Assembly (NCBI RefSeq): GCF_005771675.1
Contig: NZ_VAJM01000001.1
Span: 806,001 to 870,000, forward strand
DNA: 64,000 nucleotides
From: Hymenobacter jeollabukensis
GTDB lineage: Bacteria; Bacteroidota; Bacteroidia; Cytophagales; Hymenobacteraceae
Direction of reading: 5' to 3'
Made by a program: the position numbers and the translations under genes. The notes under the pieces are model-generated. The model was given only the letters and a program-made list of their open reading frames with translations, did not search any database and was not told the origin of the DNA. Of the stretch, positions 36,046-45,760 are shown piece by piece (positions within the stretch are counted from its first letter, which is position 1; each line of letters opens with the position of its first letter).

Positions 36046-38424
36046 ATGGAACCACGCACCGCTGCAACCGACGAGCTTGATCTTCACCTGCTGTTTTTCA
36101 AGTTGCGGGCCCGCTGGCCCCTGTTTCTGACCGGGCTGCTGCTGGCCGGGGCCTGTGCCTGGCTGTACCTGCAGACCAAGGCGCCGGTGTACGACTTCCG
36201 AGCCACCATGCTGCTGGGCAACCAGAGCTCGGGCTCGAAGCGGGCCCAGGAGCTGCTAAACCTGCTGGAAGTCAAGGACCGGGGCATCAAGATGGAGGAC
36301 GAAATCGGGCTGATCAGCTCGGCCGGCATGGTGCGCCAGGTGGTGCAGCGCCTGCCCGGCTTCCAGGTGAGCTACTACGCCGCCCCCAACAACTGGCTAA
36401 ACAAGGTGCGCCTGCTGCAGGTGCGGGAACGGGCGTCTGGCTCGGTGCCCTTCCGGGTGGTGCCCGACCAGGCGGCAGCCCAGCTCAGCGGCCTGCGCGT
36501 GCAGGTGCAGCCCCTGCCCGGTGGCAAGTACCGCCTCACGGCCCAGGCCAAGCAGGGTCAGCTCACCAGCCTGCCCACCGGCGAGCTGGTGCGCGAGGTG
36601 CTCGACGTGAACGTGGACCAGACCGTGCGGGCCGGCGAGCCGCTGCAGCACCCGCTGCTCAGCCTCACCATCGAGCCCGAACCCGGCGTGACACCCGACC
36701 CGCACGAGCGGTACTACTTCACCCTCAACGACCTGGGCAGCGTGGCCGGCGACTACCAGGGCCGCCTGCAGGTGCGCTCCGTCGACCACGAGTCACGCAT
36801 CATCGAGCTGACGACCAAGGGAACGGTGCCCGCCAAGGAAAAGCAGTTTCTGGACACCTTGATGAGCGTGTTCATTGCCGAAGACCTGCGCGAGAAAAAC
36901 CTGACGGGCCAGAAAACCGTGGCCTTCCTCGATAACGAAATCAAGAAGCTCAGCCAGGCCCGGCAGCAGTCGGCGGCGGCGCTGAGCACGTTCCGGGCCA
37001 CGCGCGGCGTGGTCGACGTGAATGCGCAGTCGACGGCGGGCATTCAGCAGGCCGCCGGGCTGGAGCTGGAGCGCAGCCGCCTCACCTCGCAGCGCAGCTA
37101 CTACCAGAACCTGCTCGGGCAGCTGCGCGCCGACCGTACCGTGACGGCCGCCGCCGCCGCGGGCGTGCCCGACGGGGTGCTCAGCAGCCTGATTCTGCAG
37201 CTGGCCGACCTCTCGAACCAGAAAGCCGGGCTGGTGGTGAATGCCAGCGTGAACAACCCGCTGGTGACGGTGCTCGATGAGCGCATCCGCACCACCAAGT
37301 CGTCGCTGGAGCAGAACCTGGCCAGCATGATTCACAACATGGACATTCAGCTGGCCGACATGGGCGGGCAGTTGGGCCGGGTGCGGGCCGACATGAGCCG
37401 CATGCCCGAAAACGAGCGGGAGCTGGCCGTGCTCAAGGGCAAGTCGGACTTCAACGACAAGAACTACAACTTCCTGGTGGAGAAGCGGGCCGAAGCCGCC
37501 ATCACGCTGGCCACCAACTCGACGGACAAGAAGGTTATCGACGCGGCGGCCATGAGCAGCGCGGGCCCCTCGGCCCCCCGGCCGATGTTTGTGGGCCTGG
37601 TGGCCATGCTCGTCGGGCTGATGGGGCCGCTGGGCCTGGCCCTGCTGCTGGACAAGGCCAACCGCCGCATTCAGAGCAAGGAAGACCTGGTGCGCGTGAC
37701 GGACATTCCGATGCTGGGCGTGGTGGCCCACGGCAACAAGCAGGAGCGCGCCGACATGCTGCGCAACCCCAAAGGGCCGATTGCCGAGTCGTTCCGCTCC
37801 ATTCGGGTGAACCTGCAGTACCTCTCGGCGGGGCTGGACAAGAAGGTGTTGGGCGTCACGTCCTCGGTGCCGGGCGAAGGCAAAAGCTTCTGCGCGGTGA
37901 ACCTGGCCGCCGAGCTGGCCCACTCGGGCCGCCGCGTGGCCCTGGTGGAAACCGACCTACGCCGCCCCACCGTGGCCAGCTACTTCGACCTGGACCGCGA
38001 CGCGCCCGGCCTGGCCGCCTACCTGGCCAACCTGGAGCCGCTGGGCCGCTGCCTGCGCGCCTCGGGCATTCCCAACCTCGACGTGCTGATCTGCGGGGCC
38101 ATTCCGCCCAACCCGACGGAGCTGCTGGAAAGCCCGCGCATGGCCGGCCTGCTGGAGCAGCTGCGCGCCGAATACGACTACGTGCTGCTCGACACCCCGC
38201 CGGTGGGCTACGTGTCGGAGTACTTCGTGCTGCTGCGCTACCTCGACGCCAACATCTACGTGGTGCGCCAAAACTACACCGACCGCTCGCTCATCGCGCA
38301 GATCAACGAGCTGTACGCGGAGGGCAAGATCAAGCACGTGTACATGATTATCAACGACATGCACTTCAGCAAGACCTACGAGTACCGCTACAAGAAAAAC
38401 GCCTACGCCTACGGTTACAGCTAG
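36046..38424 (+). CDS. Wzc-like polysaccharide co-polymerase and tyrosine autokinase
   Basis: This 792-residue inner-membrane protein has a Wzz domain near the N-terminus with a first helix at about residues 27-45, a long periplasmic coiled-coil region (to about 500), a second helix (PMFVGLVAMLVGLMGPLGLA), and a cytosolic BY-kinase. The kinase shows Walker A SVPGEGKS with Lys613, Walker A' ALVETDLRRP and Walker B LLDTPP with Asp716. A terminal tyrosine cluster (TYEYRYKKNAYAYGYS) is the usual autophosphorylation site. It controls chain length and export with the Wza-like protein. Confidence 0.96.
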   Translation: MEPRTAATDELDLHLLFFKLRARWPLFLTGLLLAGACAWLYLQTKAPVYDFRATMLLGNQSSGSKRAQELLNLLEVKDRGIKMEDEIGLISSAGMVRQVVQRLPGFQVSYYAAPNNWLNKVRLLQVRERASGSVPFRVVPDQAAAQLSGLRVQVQPLPGGKYRLTAQAKQGQLTSLPTGELVREVLDVNVDQTVRAGEPLQHPLLSLTIEPEPGVTPDPHERYYFTLNDLGSVAGDYQGRLQVRSVDHESRIIELTTKGTVPAKEKQFLDTLMSVFIAEDLREKNLTGQKTVAFLDNEIKKLSQARQQSAAALSTFRATRGVVDVNAQSTAGIQQAAGLELERSRLTSQRSYYQNLLGQLRADRTVTAAAAAGVPDGVLSSLILQLADLSNQKAGLVVNASVNNPLVTVLDERIRTTKSSLEQNLASMIHNMDIQLADMGGQLGRVRADMSRMPENERELAVLKGKSDFNDKNYNFLVEKRAEAAITLATNSTDKKVIDAAAMSSAGPSAPRPMFVGLVAMLVGLMGPLGLALLLDKANRRIQSKEDLVRVTDIPMLGVVAHGNKQERADMLRNPKGPIAESFRSIRVNLQYLSAGLDKKVLGVTSSVPGEGKSFCAVNLAAELAHSGRRVALVETDLRRPTVASYFDLDRDAPGLAAYLANLEPLGRCLRASGIPNLDVLICGAIPPNPTELLESPRMAGLLEQLRAEYDYVLLDTPPVGYVSEYFVLLRYLDANIYVVRQNYTDRSLIAQINELYAEGKIKHVYMIINDMHFSKTYEYRYKKNAYAYGYS

Positions 38425-38500
38425 GCACCGGCCCGCTCAGACTCGCTCCGCTACCTGCCTCCCACCGCCGCGCCTTGTTTCCACCTCTTCTCCCGCGCGT

Positions 38501-40084
38501 ATGGCTCCCTCCCCTACCACAGCCCCCGTCGACGAAACCCAAAGCCTGACCAAGGCCGCCGTCCACGGCGTGAAATGGACCACCGCGGCCACCCTGACCA
38601 CGTCCGTGCTGCAGGTGGGCTACACCGCCGTGATGGCGCGGCTGCTCTCGCCGGAGGCTTTCGGGCTGGTGGCGCTGGCCGGTATCCTGCTGCGCTTCGG
38701 CTCCTACTTCGCCCAGATGGGCATGGAGCAGGCCATCATCCAGAAAGCCGAGCTGACCCAGCGCGACGTGCGCGCCGCCTTTACCTCCTCGGTGGGGCTG
38801 AGCGTGGTGTTTGGCGGGCTGCTGCTGCTACTGGCCCCGGTGGGCGGGCACCTGCTGGAGCAACCGGCCGTGGTGCCGGTGGTGCGGGCCCTGTCCGGCG
38901 GCCTGATGCTGGTGGGGCTGTATTCCACCGCCATCAGCCTGCTGCGCCGGCAGATGCGCTTCCGCACCCTGGCCACGGTGGAGGTGACGGCCTTTCTGGT
39001 GGGCTACGCGGGCGTGGGCATCGTACTGGCCTGGCGCGGCTACGGCGTCTGGAGCCTGGTGGGGGCGCAGCTGGCCCAGGCCGCCGTGCTGATGGTGCTG
39101 GCCTACGCCGCCACCCGCCACAGCATCCGGCCGCTGTTCGACTGGGCCACCTACCGGCCGCTGGTGCATTACGGGGGCTGGTCGTCGGTTATCAGCTTCT
39201 GTGAGTACATGACTGGCGAGCTGGACAAGCTCAGCATCAGCCGCCTGTGGGGCGCCGCCGCCGTGGGCCTCTACTCCCGCGCCTGGATGCTCATTGGCCT
39301 GCCGATTTACACCCTCTCCTCCAGCGTGGCGCGGGTGGCGCTGCCCTCCTTCAGCCAGGTGCAGCACGACCGGCCCCGGCTGCGGGCGGCCTACCTGCGC
39401 AGCCTGGTGCTCATCGGCAGCGTGATTCCGCCGATTTGCCTGGGGGCCGCCGCTGCCGCGCCCGAAGTGGTGCGCGTGATGCTGGGTGCGAAGTGGCTGG
39501 AGGCGGTACCGGTATTTCGGCTGGTGTGCGGGGTGTTTGCCCTGAGCATGATGAACATGTTTGCCGCCACCGTGGCCGACGCTACGGCCACGCTCAGCCG
39601 CAAGTTCTGGCTGACGCTGGCCCACGCCGGGGCCCTGCTGGGGCTGTTCTGGCTGCTGCGGGGCTTCGGGCTGCTGGGCGTGGCGGCGGGCGTGCTGCTG
39701 GGCGAGGTGCTGCGCACCGTCTTTTACGTGCTGCTGATGCGCCGGGTGCTCGACGTGGCCCCGCTGCGGGTGCTGGCCTGCTACGGGCCGGCCGTGGTGC
39801 TGAGCGCGGGCGTGGGCCTGAGCATAGCCGCGGTGGCCTGGCTGGGCCTGCAGGCGCAATGGCCGCTGGCCCTGCGCTTCGCGGCCGAGCTGGGCGCCGG
39901 GGCGGTGAGCCTGGCCGGGCTGGCCCTGCTGCTGCCGCTGCGCGAGCTGCACACCGAAGTGGCCCGGCACCTGGGCCACTTGGAAGTGCCGGGCACGGCC
40001 GGCCTGCAAAGCTGGCTGCGCCGCCACGAGCTGACGGTCGAAGCCCGCGTTTCCGATTCCACTGCTAGCGTACTGGTGCCATGA
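38501..40084 (+). CDS. Wzx-like polysaccharide flippase
   Basis: This 527-residue membrane protein has about 12-14 helices and the start typical of the polysaccharide-transporter family (VKWTTAATLTTSVLQVGYTA, ARLLSPEAFGLVALA). It would flip lipid-linked repeat units to the periplasmic face. The last part after about residue 480 is polar. It ends in an ATGA overlap with the polymerase gene, so both are translationally coupled. Confidence 0.93.
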   Translation: MAPSPTTAPVDETQSLTKAAVHGVKWTTAATLTTSVLQVGYTAVMARLLSPEAFGLVALAGILLRFGSYFAQMGMEQAIIQKAELTQRDVRAAFTSSVGLSVVFGGLLLLLAPVGGHLLEQPAVVPVVRALSGGLMLVGLYSTAISLLRRQMRFRTLATVEVTAFLVGYAGVGIVLAWRGYGVWSLVGAQLAQAAVLMVLAYAATRHSIRPLFDWATYRPLVHYGGWSSVISFCEYMTGELDKLSISRLWGAAAVGLYSRAWMLIGLPIYTLSSSVARVALPSFSQVQHDRPRLRAAYLRSLVLIGSVIPPICLGAAAAAPEVVRVMLGAKWLEAVPVFRLVCGVFALSMMNMFAATVADATATLSRKFWLTLAHAGALLGLFWLLRGFGLLGVAAGVLLGEVLRTVFYVLLMRRVLDVAPLRVLACYGPAVVLSAGVGLSIAAVAWLGLQAQWPLALRFAAELGAGAVSLAGLALLLPLRELHTEVARHLGHLEVPGTAGLQSWLRRHELTVEARVSDSTASVLVP

Positions 40085-41388
40085 AAATCAACCTCCGCTT
40101 CCTGGTGCTCGGCGTGTTCGTGGCCATCCTCGTCACCGATCGGGGCTTCAACCAGCTGTTTTTCGCGCACGAAGACGACCCACTGCTGGGCCGCTACCAC
40201 TACCTGCTGGTGGGCTTCTCACTGGCAATCAGCCTGCTGAACCTGCGCTACATGTCGGTGGGCATGCGGCGCTGGTTTTTCGCGGTGCTGACGGCGCTGA
40301 GCCTGCTGGCGCTGGAGTCGTACCAGGGCTGGGGCTCGTGGATGGTGTACCCGCACGTGTTTGGCAAGCTCACGGTGCTGCTGCACGTGTTCGGGGCCTA
40401 CTCCTATTACCGGCGCGTGGGCCAGCCGCCCTTCGGCCCGCTGGTGTTCCTGATTTTGCTGGGCCTGGGCATCAACCTGGCCTTCTTCAACAGTGACTCC
40501 CTCTCGCTCAACGCCTTTCTGAACAACGAGCGGGGCTTCGTCACCACCTCGGCTTACCTGTTTCTGGTGGTGGGTTTGCTGAACCTGAACTGGTTTTTGC
40601 AGCGCGGCCACCTGCTGCACGTCTGCCTGTTTTTCGGCTGCATGGCCATGATTGTGTTCCTGCAGCACCGCACGGTGTGGGTGAGCACGGCCGTGGCCCT
40701 GCCGCTGAACCTGCTGCTGCTGCGCCGGGTGTCGGGCGTGCGGTTTTCGGCGCAGCGCCTGCTGATCCTGGGCCTGCTGCCGGTGCTGGTGGGCGGCGTG
40801 GGCGGCGTGGCGGCCATCATCGACAATCCCAACGTTATCAAGCGCCTGGAAGCCAGCATCGAGGATATTCAGAACCCCGACAAGCAGGGCACCGGCAGCT
40901 GGCGCATGAAGCAGTACGAAGCCTACGAGCCCGTGCTGCGCGAGCGGCCCGTGCTGGGCTGGCGCCTCGACGGCTTCGAGCTGCCGGTGCAGTTCTACAG
41001 CGACGACACCGACGCCCCTGTCTGGGAAAATTTCACCGGCCACCACTTCCACAGCTTCTACCTCGACCGCCTGTTCTACTTCGGCATCGTGGGCGTGCTG
41101 CTGGTGCTGCTGATGCCGATTTACGTGGTGGCGAAGCGCCTGCTGCAGCCGGGGCCCATCCCGGCCACCACGGCCGCGCTGATGGCTTGCTGCGCCACGC
41201 TGGTGGTGTACGCCATTTCCTACGACTGGCCGGCCTACTACTACGCGCTGGTGGGCCTGATGCTGGCTGGCGTGCAGGACTCGGCGCCGGTGCCGGCGGC
41301 CGCGGCGGTGGCCGTTGCGGCCCGGAAGCGGCCCGCAGCCCGCCCCTTTCCTTCTCCGGAGCCGGCCCCGCCGGCGCTTACCTACTGA
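40081..41388 (+). CDS. Wzy/O-antigen-ligase-like polymerase
   Basis: This 435-residue membrane protein has about 10 helices and a large periplasmic loop (about residues 260-330) carrying SWRMKQYEAYEPVLRERPVL and HHFHSFYLDRLFYFGIVG. This is the Wzy_C / O-antigen-ligase signature (histidine followed by a glycine-rich helix). It would join repeat units in the periplasm. It starts inside the flippase stop codon. The Ala/Pro-rich cytosolic tail is not conserved in the family. Confidence 0.88.
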   Translation: MKINLRFLVLGVFVAILVTDRGFNQLFFAHEDDPLLGRYHYLLVGFSLAISLLNLRYMSVGMRRWFFAVLTALSLLALESYQGWGSWMVYPHVFGKLTVLLHVFGAYSYYRRVGQPPFGPLVFLILLGLGINLAFFNSDSLSLNAFLNNERGFVTTSAYLFLVVGLLNLNWFLQRGHLLHVCLFFGCMAMIVFLQHRTVWVSTAVALPLNLLLLRRVSGVRFSAQRLLILGLLPVLVGGVGGVAAIIDNPNVIKRLEASIEDIQNPDKQGTGSWRMKQYEAYEPVLRERPVLGWRLDGFELPVQFYSDDTDAPVWENFTGHHFHSFYLDRLFYFGIVGVLLVLLMPIYVVAKRLLQPGPIPATTAALMACCATLVVYAISYDWPAYYYALVGLMLAGVQDSAPVPAAAAVAVAARKRPAARPFPSPEPAPPALTY

Positions 41389-41424
41389 CGCCGACCCGCC
41401 TGCTCCACTTCTCTCCCCTATTGT

Positions 41425-42633
41425 ATGCGCATCCTCTGGCTGGCCCCGTTCCCCCATCCGCACCGGAGCACCACGCACCCCGCCCCCTGGCTCACCTCCC
41501 TGGCCCGCGCCCTCGGCACCCAGCCCGATGTCGAGCTGACCATCCTGAACTGGGATGAGCAGCAGACCGCCTCGGTGGAAGAGTTTGAGCACCAGGGCCT
41601 GCGCTTCATCTTCGTGCGCGCCCCGCGCAACCGGGCCGACATCCTCACGCTCTACACCCAGCGCATTGCGCGCACGGCTGCTTACCTGCGCCGCCACGCC
41701 CAGCGCTACGACCTCATTCACGTGCACGGCTCCGAGCTGCAGTACCAGGCCGCCGTGGCCGGGCTCGAGGTGCCGGTGCTGTTGTCGGTGCAGGGGCTGG
41801 TATCGGAGTGCCTGAAGCTGCTGCCCGAGTGGCTGACCATGCGCCGGGCCCTCTGGACGCTGGCCAGCTACTACGAGCGGCAGCACCTGCCCCGCATCCA
41901 CGACTTTTCCTGCCGCACGCACTGGGACAAGGCCTGCATCACGCGCCTGAGCCCGGGGGCGCGCATTCACCACAACTGGGAAATGCTGCGGCCGGAGTTT
42001 TTCCGGGCCGAGCGCCCGGCCCGCAACCCCGCCACGCCCCAGATCCTGTTTATGGGCGGCACCCAGCGCATGAAGGGCTTCCGCGAGGCCCTGCAGGCTT
42101 TCGACCTGGTGCGCCAGCAGCGGCCCGCCCGCCTGGTGCTGGTGGGCGACTCGCATGCCGAGGAGGTGGCGCAGTACATCCGGCAGGCCGGCCTGCGCCA
42201 CGTGGACCCCGTCGACGTGGAGTGCCGGGGCTACCAGAGCACGGCCGAGCTGCTGAAGCTGTTCGGTCAGTCGTGCTGCCTGCTGCATCCCTCCTACATC
42301 GACAACAGCCCCAACAGCGTGTGCGAGGCCCAGGTGGCCGGCCTGCCGGTGGTGGCCTCCGACGTGGGCGGCGTCAGCTCGCTGATCGAGCACGAGCACA
42401 CCGGCCTGCTCTCCGACCTCAACCCGGAACATCTGGCCACCCAGGTATTGCGCCTGCTGCAGGAGCCCGGCCTGGCCGAGCGCCTGGCCGCCGAGGCCCA
42501 AGTCGTGGCCCGCCGCCGCCACGACCCAGCCACCATTCTGGAGCGCACCCTGGCCATTTACCGCGCGGTGCAGCAGGCCCACGCCGACCCGCTGGCCGAC
42601 CAGACGACGCCCCGCCCCCTCGCTTACGCTTAA
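41425..42633 (+). CDS. glycosyltransferase, family 4 type
   Basis: This 402-residue cytosolic or membrane-associated GT-B enzyme opens with MRILWLAPFPHPHRS and has the donor-binding half with LLHPSYIDNSPNSVCEAQVA and PVVASDVGGVSSLIEHEHTG (the E-x7-E region binding the nucleotide sugar). The family uses retaining transfer. Acceptor and donor are unknown. It lies in the operon 36 bp after the polymerase and 14 bp before the acyltransferase. Confidence 0.93.
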   Translation: MRILWLAPFPHPHRSTTHPAPWLTSLARALGTQPDVELTILNWDEQQTASVEEFEHQGLRFIFVRAPRNRADILTLYTQRIARTAAYLRRHAQRYDLIHVHGSELQYQAAVAGLEVPVLLSVQGLVSECLKLLPEWLTMRRALWTLASYYERQHLPRIHDFSCRTHWDKACITRLSPGARIHHNWEMLRPEFFRAERPARNPATPQILFMGGTQRMKGFREALQAFDLVRQQRPARLVLVGDSHAEEVAQYIRQAGLRHVDPVDVECRGYQSTAELLKLFGQSCCLLHPSYIDNSPNSVCEAQVAGLPVVASDVGGVSSLIEHEHTGLLSDLNPEHLATQVLRLLQEPGLAERLAAEAQVVARRRHDPATILERTLAIYRAVQQAHADPLADQTTPRPLAYA

Positions 42634-42647
42634 CCTCCCTCTCCGCC

Positions 42648-43316
42648 ATGAATCCACTGTTTCGCATCTGGGGCGTCCGCAAGGCGGTGCACTTGCTGCT
42701 CAATGCCTGGTTTAACGCCCGCTACGCCCGGCGCCTCGGCAACGCGGTGCAGGTGTTCGGCCTGCCGCTGCTCGAAGTCGAGAACTGGCAGAACATCCGC
42801 ATCGGGCGCGGCGCCTGGCTGATTTCCGACTCGTTTTTCAGCCAGCCCGGCGTCAACCACCCGGTGATGATTCGGCTGATGAGCCCGGAGGCCCGCCTGA
42901 CCATCGGCGACGACTTCGGCATCAGCGGGGGCGGCATCTGCGTGCAGACGGAGGTGCGCATCGGCAACGGGGTGATGATGGGCGCCAACGCCTTCGTGGC
43001 CGACACCGACTTTCACCCGCTGGGCACCGACAGCCGCCGCTTCAACTTCGATAATATCCGCAGCCGGCCGGTGGTCATTGAGGACAACGTGTTTATCGGC
43101 ATGAACAGCATCATTCTCAAGGGCGTCACCATCGGCCGGAACGCCGTCATCGGGGCGGGCAGCGTGGTCACCCGCGACGTGCCGGCCAACGAAATCTGGT
43201 CGGGCAACCCGGCCCGGTTCGTGCGCCGCCTCGGGGCCGACGAGCCCCGCCCCGAAACGCTGGCCGCCGCGCCGCCCGCGGTGCCCGCCGCGCTGACGGC
43301 CGCGCCCGCCGCCTAG
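42648..43316 (+). CDS. hexapeptide-repeat (LbH) acyltransferase
   Basis: The protein has 222 residues. The left-handed beta-helix is made of hexapeptide repeats (IRIGRGAWLI, LTIGDDFGIS, VRIGNGVMMG, VVIEDNVFIGMNSIIL, VTIGRNAVIGAGSVV). The catalytic histidine is in ADTDFHPLG. It probably O-acetylates a sugar of the polymer with acetyl-CoA. The closing GNPARFVRRL is typical of WcaF/maltose acetyltransferase relatives. An Ala/Pro-rich tail follows. Confidence 0.92.
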   Translation: MNPLFRIWGVRKAVHLLLNAWFNARYARRLGNAVQVFGLPLLEVENWQNIRIGRGAWLISDSFFSQPGVNHPVMIRLMSPEARLTIGDDFGISGGGICVQTEVRIGNGVMMGANAFVADTDFHPLGTDSRRFNFDNIRSRPVVIEDNVFIGMNSIILKGVTIGRNAVIGAGSVVTRDVPANEIWSGNPARFVRRLGADEPRPETLAAAPPAVPAALTAAPAA

Positions 43317-43349
43317 TTTTTCTCCGCCACTGACTGCCTACTCCTTACT

Positions 43350-44408
43350 ATGACCACGACACCTACTGCCGCGTTTCCGACTTCGGTGCTGCTGCTGGTC
43401 TTCAACCGACCCGAACCCACCCGGCGCGTGCTCGACGCGCTGCGGGAAGTGCGGCCGGCCCGCCTCTACGTCGCCGCCGACGGCCCCCGCGCCCACCGCC
43501 CCACCGATGCCGTCCTGTGCCAGCAGGTGCGCGAGCTGGTGCGCACGGCCGTCGACTGGTCCTGCGAGCTGCACACCCTCTACCACGACACCAATCTGAA
43601 CTGCGGCGTGGCCCCGGCCACGGCCATCAGCTGGTTTTTCGGCCACGAGTCGGAGGGCATTATCCTGGAAGACGACTGCGTGCCCGCGCCCGAGTTCTTC
43701 CCGTTCTGCCAGGACCTGCTGGCCCGCTACCGCCACGACAGCCGCGTGATGCACATCGGCGGCAACAACTTCGCCGCCGAAGCCCTGCGCCCCCTGCCCG
43801 CCGGCGCCGACTCCTACTACTTCTCGGGGCAGGTGAACAGCTGGGGCTGGGCCACCTGGCGCCGGGCCTGGCACCTATTCGATTTCAGCCTGCGCCTCTG
43901 GCCCGAGCTACAACGGCGCGGCCTGCTGGGGCGACTCTACCCCTCGGCCCTGGAGCGGCGCTACTGGCTGCCCAAGTTTGCCGCCCTGCACGCCGCCCCC
44001 ACCCCGCCCGATATCTGGGACTACCAGTGGCACTTCGCCGTGGCGGCCCACTCGGGCCTGTGCATCGTGCCGGCCGTGAACCTGGTGCGCAACATCGGCT
44101 TCGGCACCGACGCCACCCACACTTTCGACGCGGGCGACGCCCACGCCGACGTGCCCACGGCCGCGCTCCAGTGGCCGCTGCAGCACCCGCCGGCCGTGCT
44201 CCGCGACCGGGCCCGCGACCAGCGCCGCTTCCGCGCCTTCATGCTGGAGCGCGTAGCGGCCCAGCTGCAGCGCCTGCTGCGCCGCCTGGTGCCCGGCGCC
44301 GCGCAGCCCGCACTGCCCGCCGCTCCGACTACTGCGTCCTTGCCGCAGCCCGCCCCAGCGGCGGCCCCCGAGCTTGCTTCCTCCACCATTCAGCTGGCCC
44401 GCTCATGA
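43350..44408 (+). CDS. GT-A fold nucleotide-diphospho-sugar transferase
   Basis: This 352-residue protein begins with a GT-A segment (TSVLLLVFNRPEPTRRVLDA), has the acidic metal-binding motif in ILEDDCVPAPEFF and the characteristic block NSWGWATWRRAW near residue 167. This pattern is common in Bacteroidota polysaccharide loci. The sugar is unknown. The last 50 residues are low-complexity Ala/Pro. Its stop overlaps the next ATG (ATGA). Confidence 0.88.
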   Translation: MTTTPTAAFPTSVLLLVFNRPEPTRRVLDALREVRPARLYVAADGPRAHRPTDAVLCQQVRELVRTAVDWSCELHTLYHDTNLNCGVAPATAISWFFGHESEGIILEDDCVPAPEFFPFCQDLLARYRHDSRVMHIGGNNFAAEALRPLPAGADSYYFSGQVNSWGWATWRRAWHLFDFSLRLWPELQRRGLLGRLYPSALERRYWLPKFAALHAAPTPPDIWDYQWHFAVAAHSGLCIVPAVNLVRNIGFGTDATHTFDAGDAHADVPTAALQWPLQHPPAVLRDRARDQRRFRAFMLERVAAQLQRLLRRLVPGAAQPALPAAPTTASLPQPAPAAAPELASSTIQLARS

Positions 44409-45715
44409 ACGTGCTGCTTTCGGCTTACGCCTGCAATCCGCGCCACGGCGGCGAAGGGGGCAACGGCTTCCATTGGGCCTGGGAACACGCCCAGCAAGGC
44501 CACGAGGTGTGGTGCCTGACCACCGAGTTTGAGCGCGCCGACCTCGACTCCTACCTGGCCGAGCACGCCCACGCCCCCATAGCCCAGCGCCTGCACGTCG
44601 TCTATGTGGCGGTGGCGGCCTGGGTGCAGTTTCTGTACCGCTGGCAGTTCGGCGTGTACGTGCACTACCTCGTGTGGCAGCACATGGCCTGGCGCCGCGC
44701 CCGGCAGCTCGACCGCGCCGTCGACTTCGACCTGGTGCACCACGCCACTTACGGCAGCCTGCAGATGGGCTCGGAGCTGTGGCGCCTCGGCAAGCCGCTG
44801 ATTTTCGGGCCGGTCGGCGGCGGGCAGCAGGCCCCCAAGGCCTTCCGCCGCTACATGCCCGGCTGGTTCAAGACCGAAACCATGCGCGACGCCATCGGCG
44901 GGCTGCTGATGACGCTGAGCCCCAACGCCCGCCAGACGGTGCGCCACGCCGCGCTGGTGCTGGCCGGCAACCGCGAAACGGCCGCCCTGGCCCGCCGCCT
45001 CGGCGCCCAGCGCGTGGAGCTGTTCCTCGATACCGGCCTGCCCGAGTCGTTCTACGGCCGGCAGTACGTGGAGCGCCGCCCCGGCCCCGAGCTGCGCCTG
45101 CTCTGGCTGGCCCGCCTCTACCCGCGCAAGGCCCTGCCGCTGGTGCTCGAAGCCCTGGCCCAGGTGGCCCCGGCGGTGCGCTTTCACCTCACCGTCATCG
45201 GCGACGGGCCCATGGGCCCGCTGGTACCCGGCTGGATTGCGCAGTACGGCCTCACCGACCGCGTGACCTGGCGCGGCGAAGTGCCCTGGCCGCTGATTCA
45301 GGGCGAAATGCTGGCCCACGACGTGTTCCTCTTCGGCAGCCTGCGCGACTCGTTTGCCTCGCAGTTCCTCGAAGCCATGGCCTGCGGCCTGCCCATCATC
45401 ACGCTGAACCACCAGGGCGCCCGCGACTTTATTCCCGACTCGGCCGCCATTAAAGTGCCGGTGACCACGCCCGAAGTCACCTCGGCCGCCCTGGCGCGGG
45501 CCGTGGAACAGCTGGCCGCCGCCCCGCTGCGCCGCGCCGCCATGGGCCGGGCCGGCTACGAATACGCCCTCACCCAGACCTGGCCCGCCCGGGCCGCCCG
45601 TTTCCGGACCCTGCTGGCCGCGCTGCCCCTGCGCCTGCCGCAGCCGGAGCCGCTGCCCACGCGCATGCCAGCCCCTACGCCCGCTCCCGATCCGGCCATG
45701 CTGGCCGCCAGCTGA
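44405..45715 (+). CDS. glycosyltransferase, family 4 type
   Basis: This 436-residue GT-B enzyme begins MNVLLSAYACNPRHGGEGG and carries the donor-side blocks LLWLARLYPRKALPLVLEAL and SLRDSFASQFLEAMACGLPI. It is coupled by ATGA to the upstream GT-A gene, so the two probably act in sequence on the same lipid-linked sugar. A proline-rich tail (PTRMPAPTPAPDP) closes the protein. Donor and linkage are unknown. Confidence 0.92.
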   Translation: MNVLLSAYACNPRHGGEGGNGFHWAWEHAQQGHEVWCLTTEFERADLDSYLAEHAHAPIAQRLHVVYVAVAAWVQFLYRWQFGVYVHYLVWQHMAWRRARQLDRAVDFDLVHHATYGSLQMGSELWRLGKPLIFGPVGGGQQAPKAFRRYMPGWFKTETMRDAIGGLLMTLSPNARQTVRHAALVLAGNRETAALARRLGAQRVELFLDTGLPESFYGRQYVERRPGPELRLLWLARLYPRKALPLVLEALAQVAPAVRFHLTVIGDGPMGPLVPGWIAQYGLTDRVTWRGEVPWPLIQGEMLAHDVFLFGSLRDSFASQFLEAMACGLPIITLNHQGARDFIPDSAAIKVPVTTPEVTSAALARAVEQLAAAPLRRAAMGRAGYEYALTQTWPARAARFRTLLAALPLRLPQPEPLPTRMPAPTPAPDPAMLAAS

Positions 45716-45734
45716 CGCGGCGCCCTTCTCTCCT

Positions 45735-45760
45735 CAGTTCACCACCTCTCCATCTCCCCG
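45735..45760 (+). repeat. degenerate 8-bp-period TCACC leader
   Basis: CAGTTCACCACCTCTCC and the following CATCTCCCCG keep the period-8 pattern seen at 34082-34210 and end directly at the ATG at 45761. Confidence 0.45.

Noticed and set aside
40219-42657. Open frame of 812 codons on the minus strand
   Set aside because: His/Gln/Arg-rich shadow spanning the polymerase and GT4 genes.
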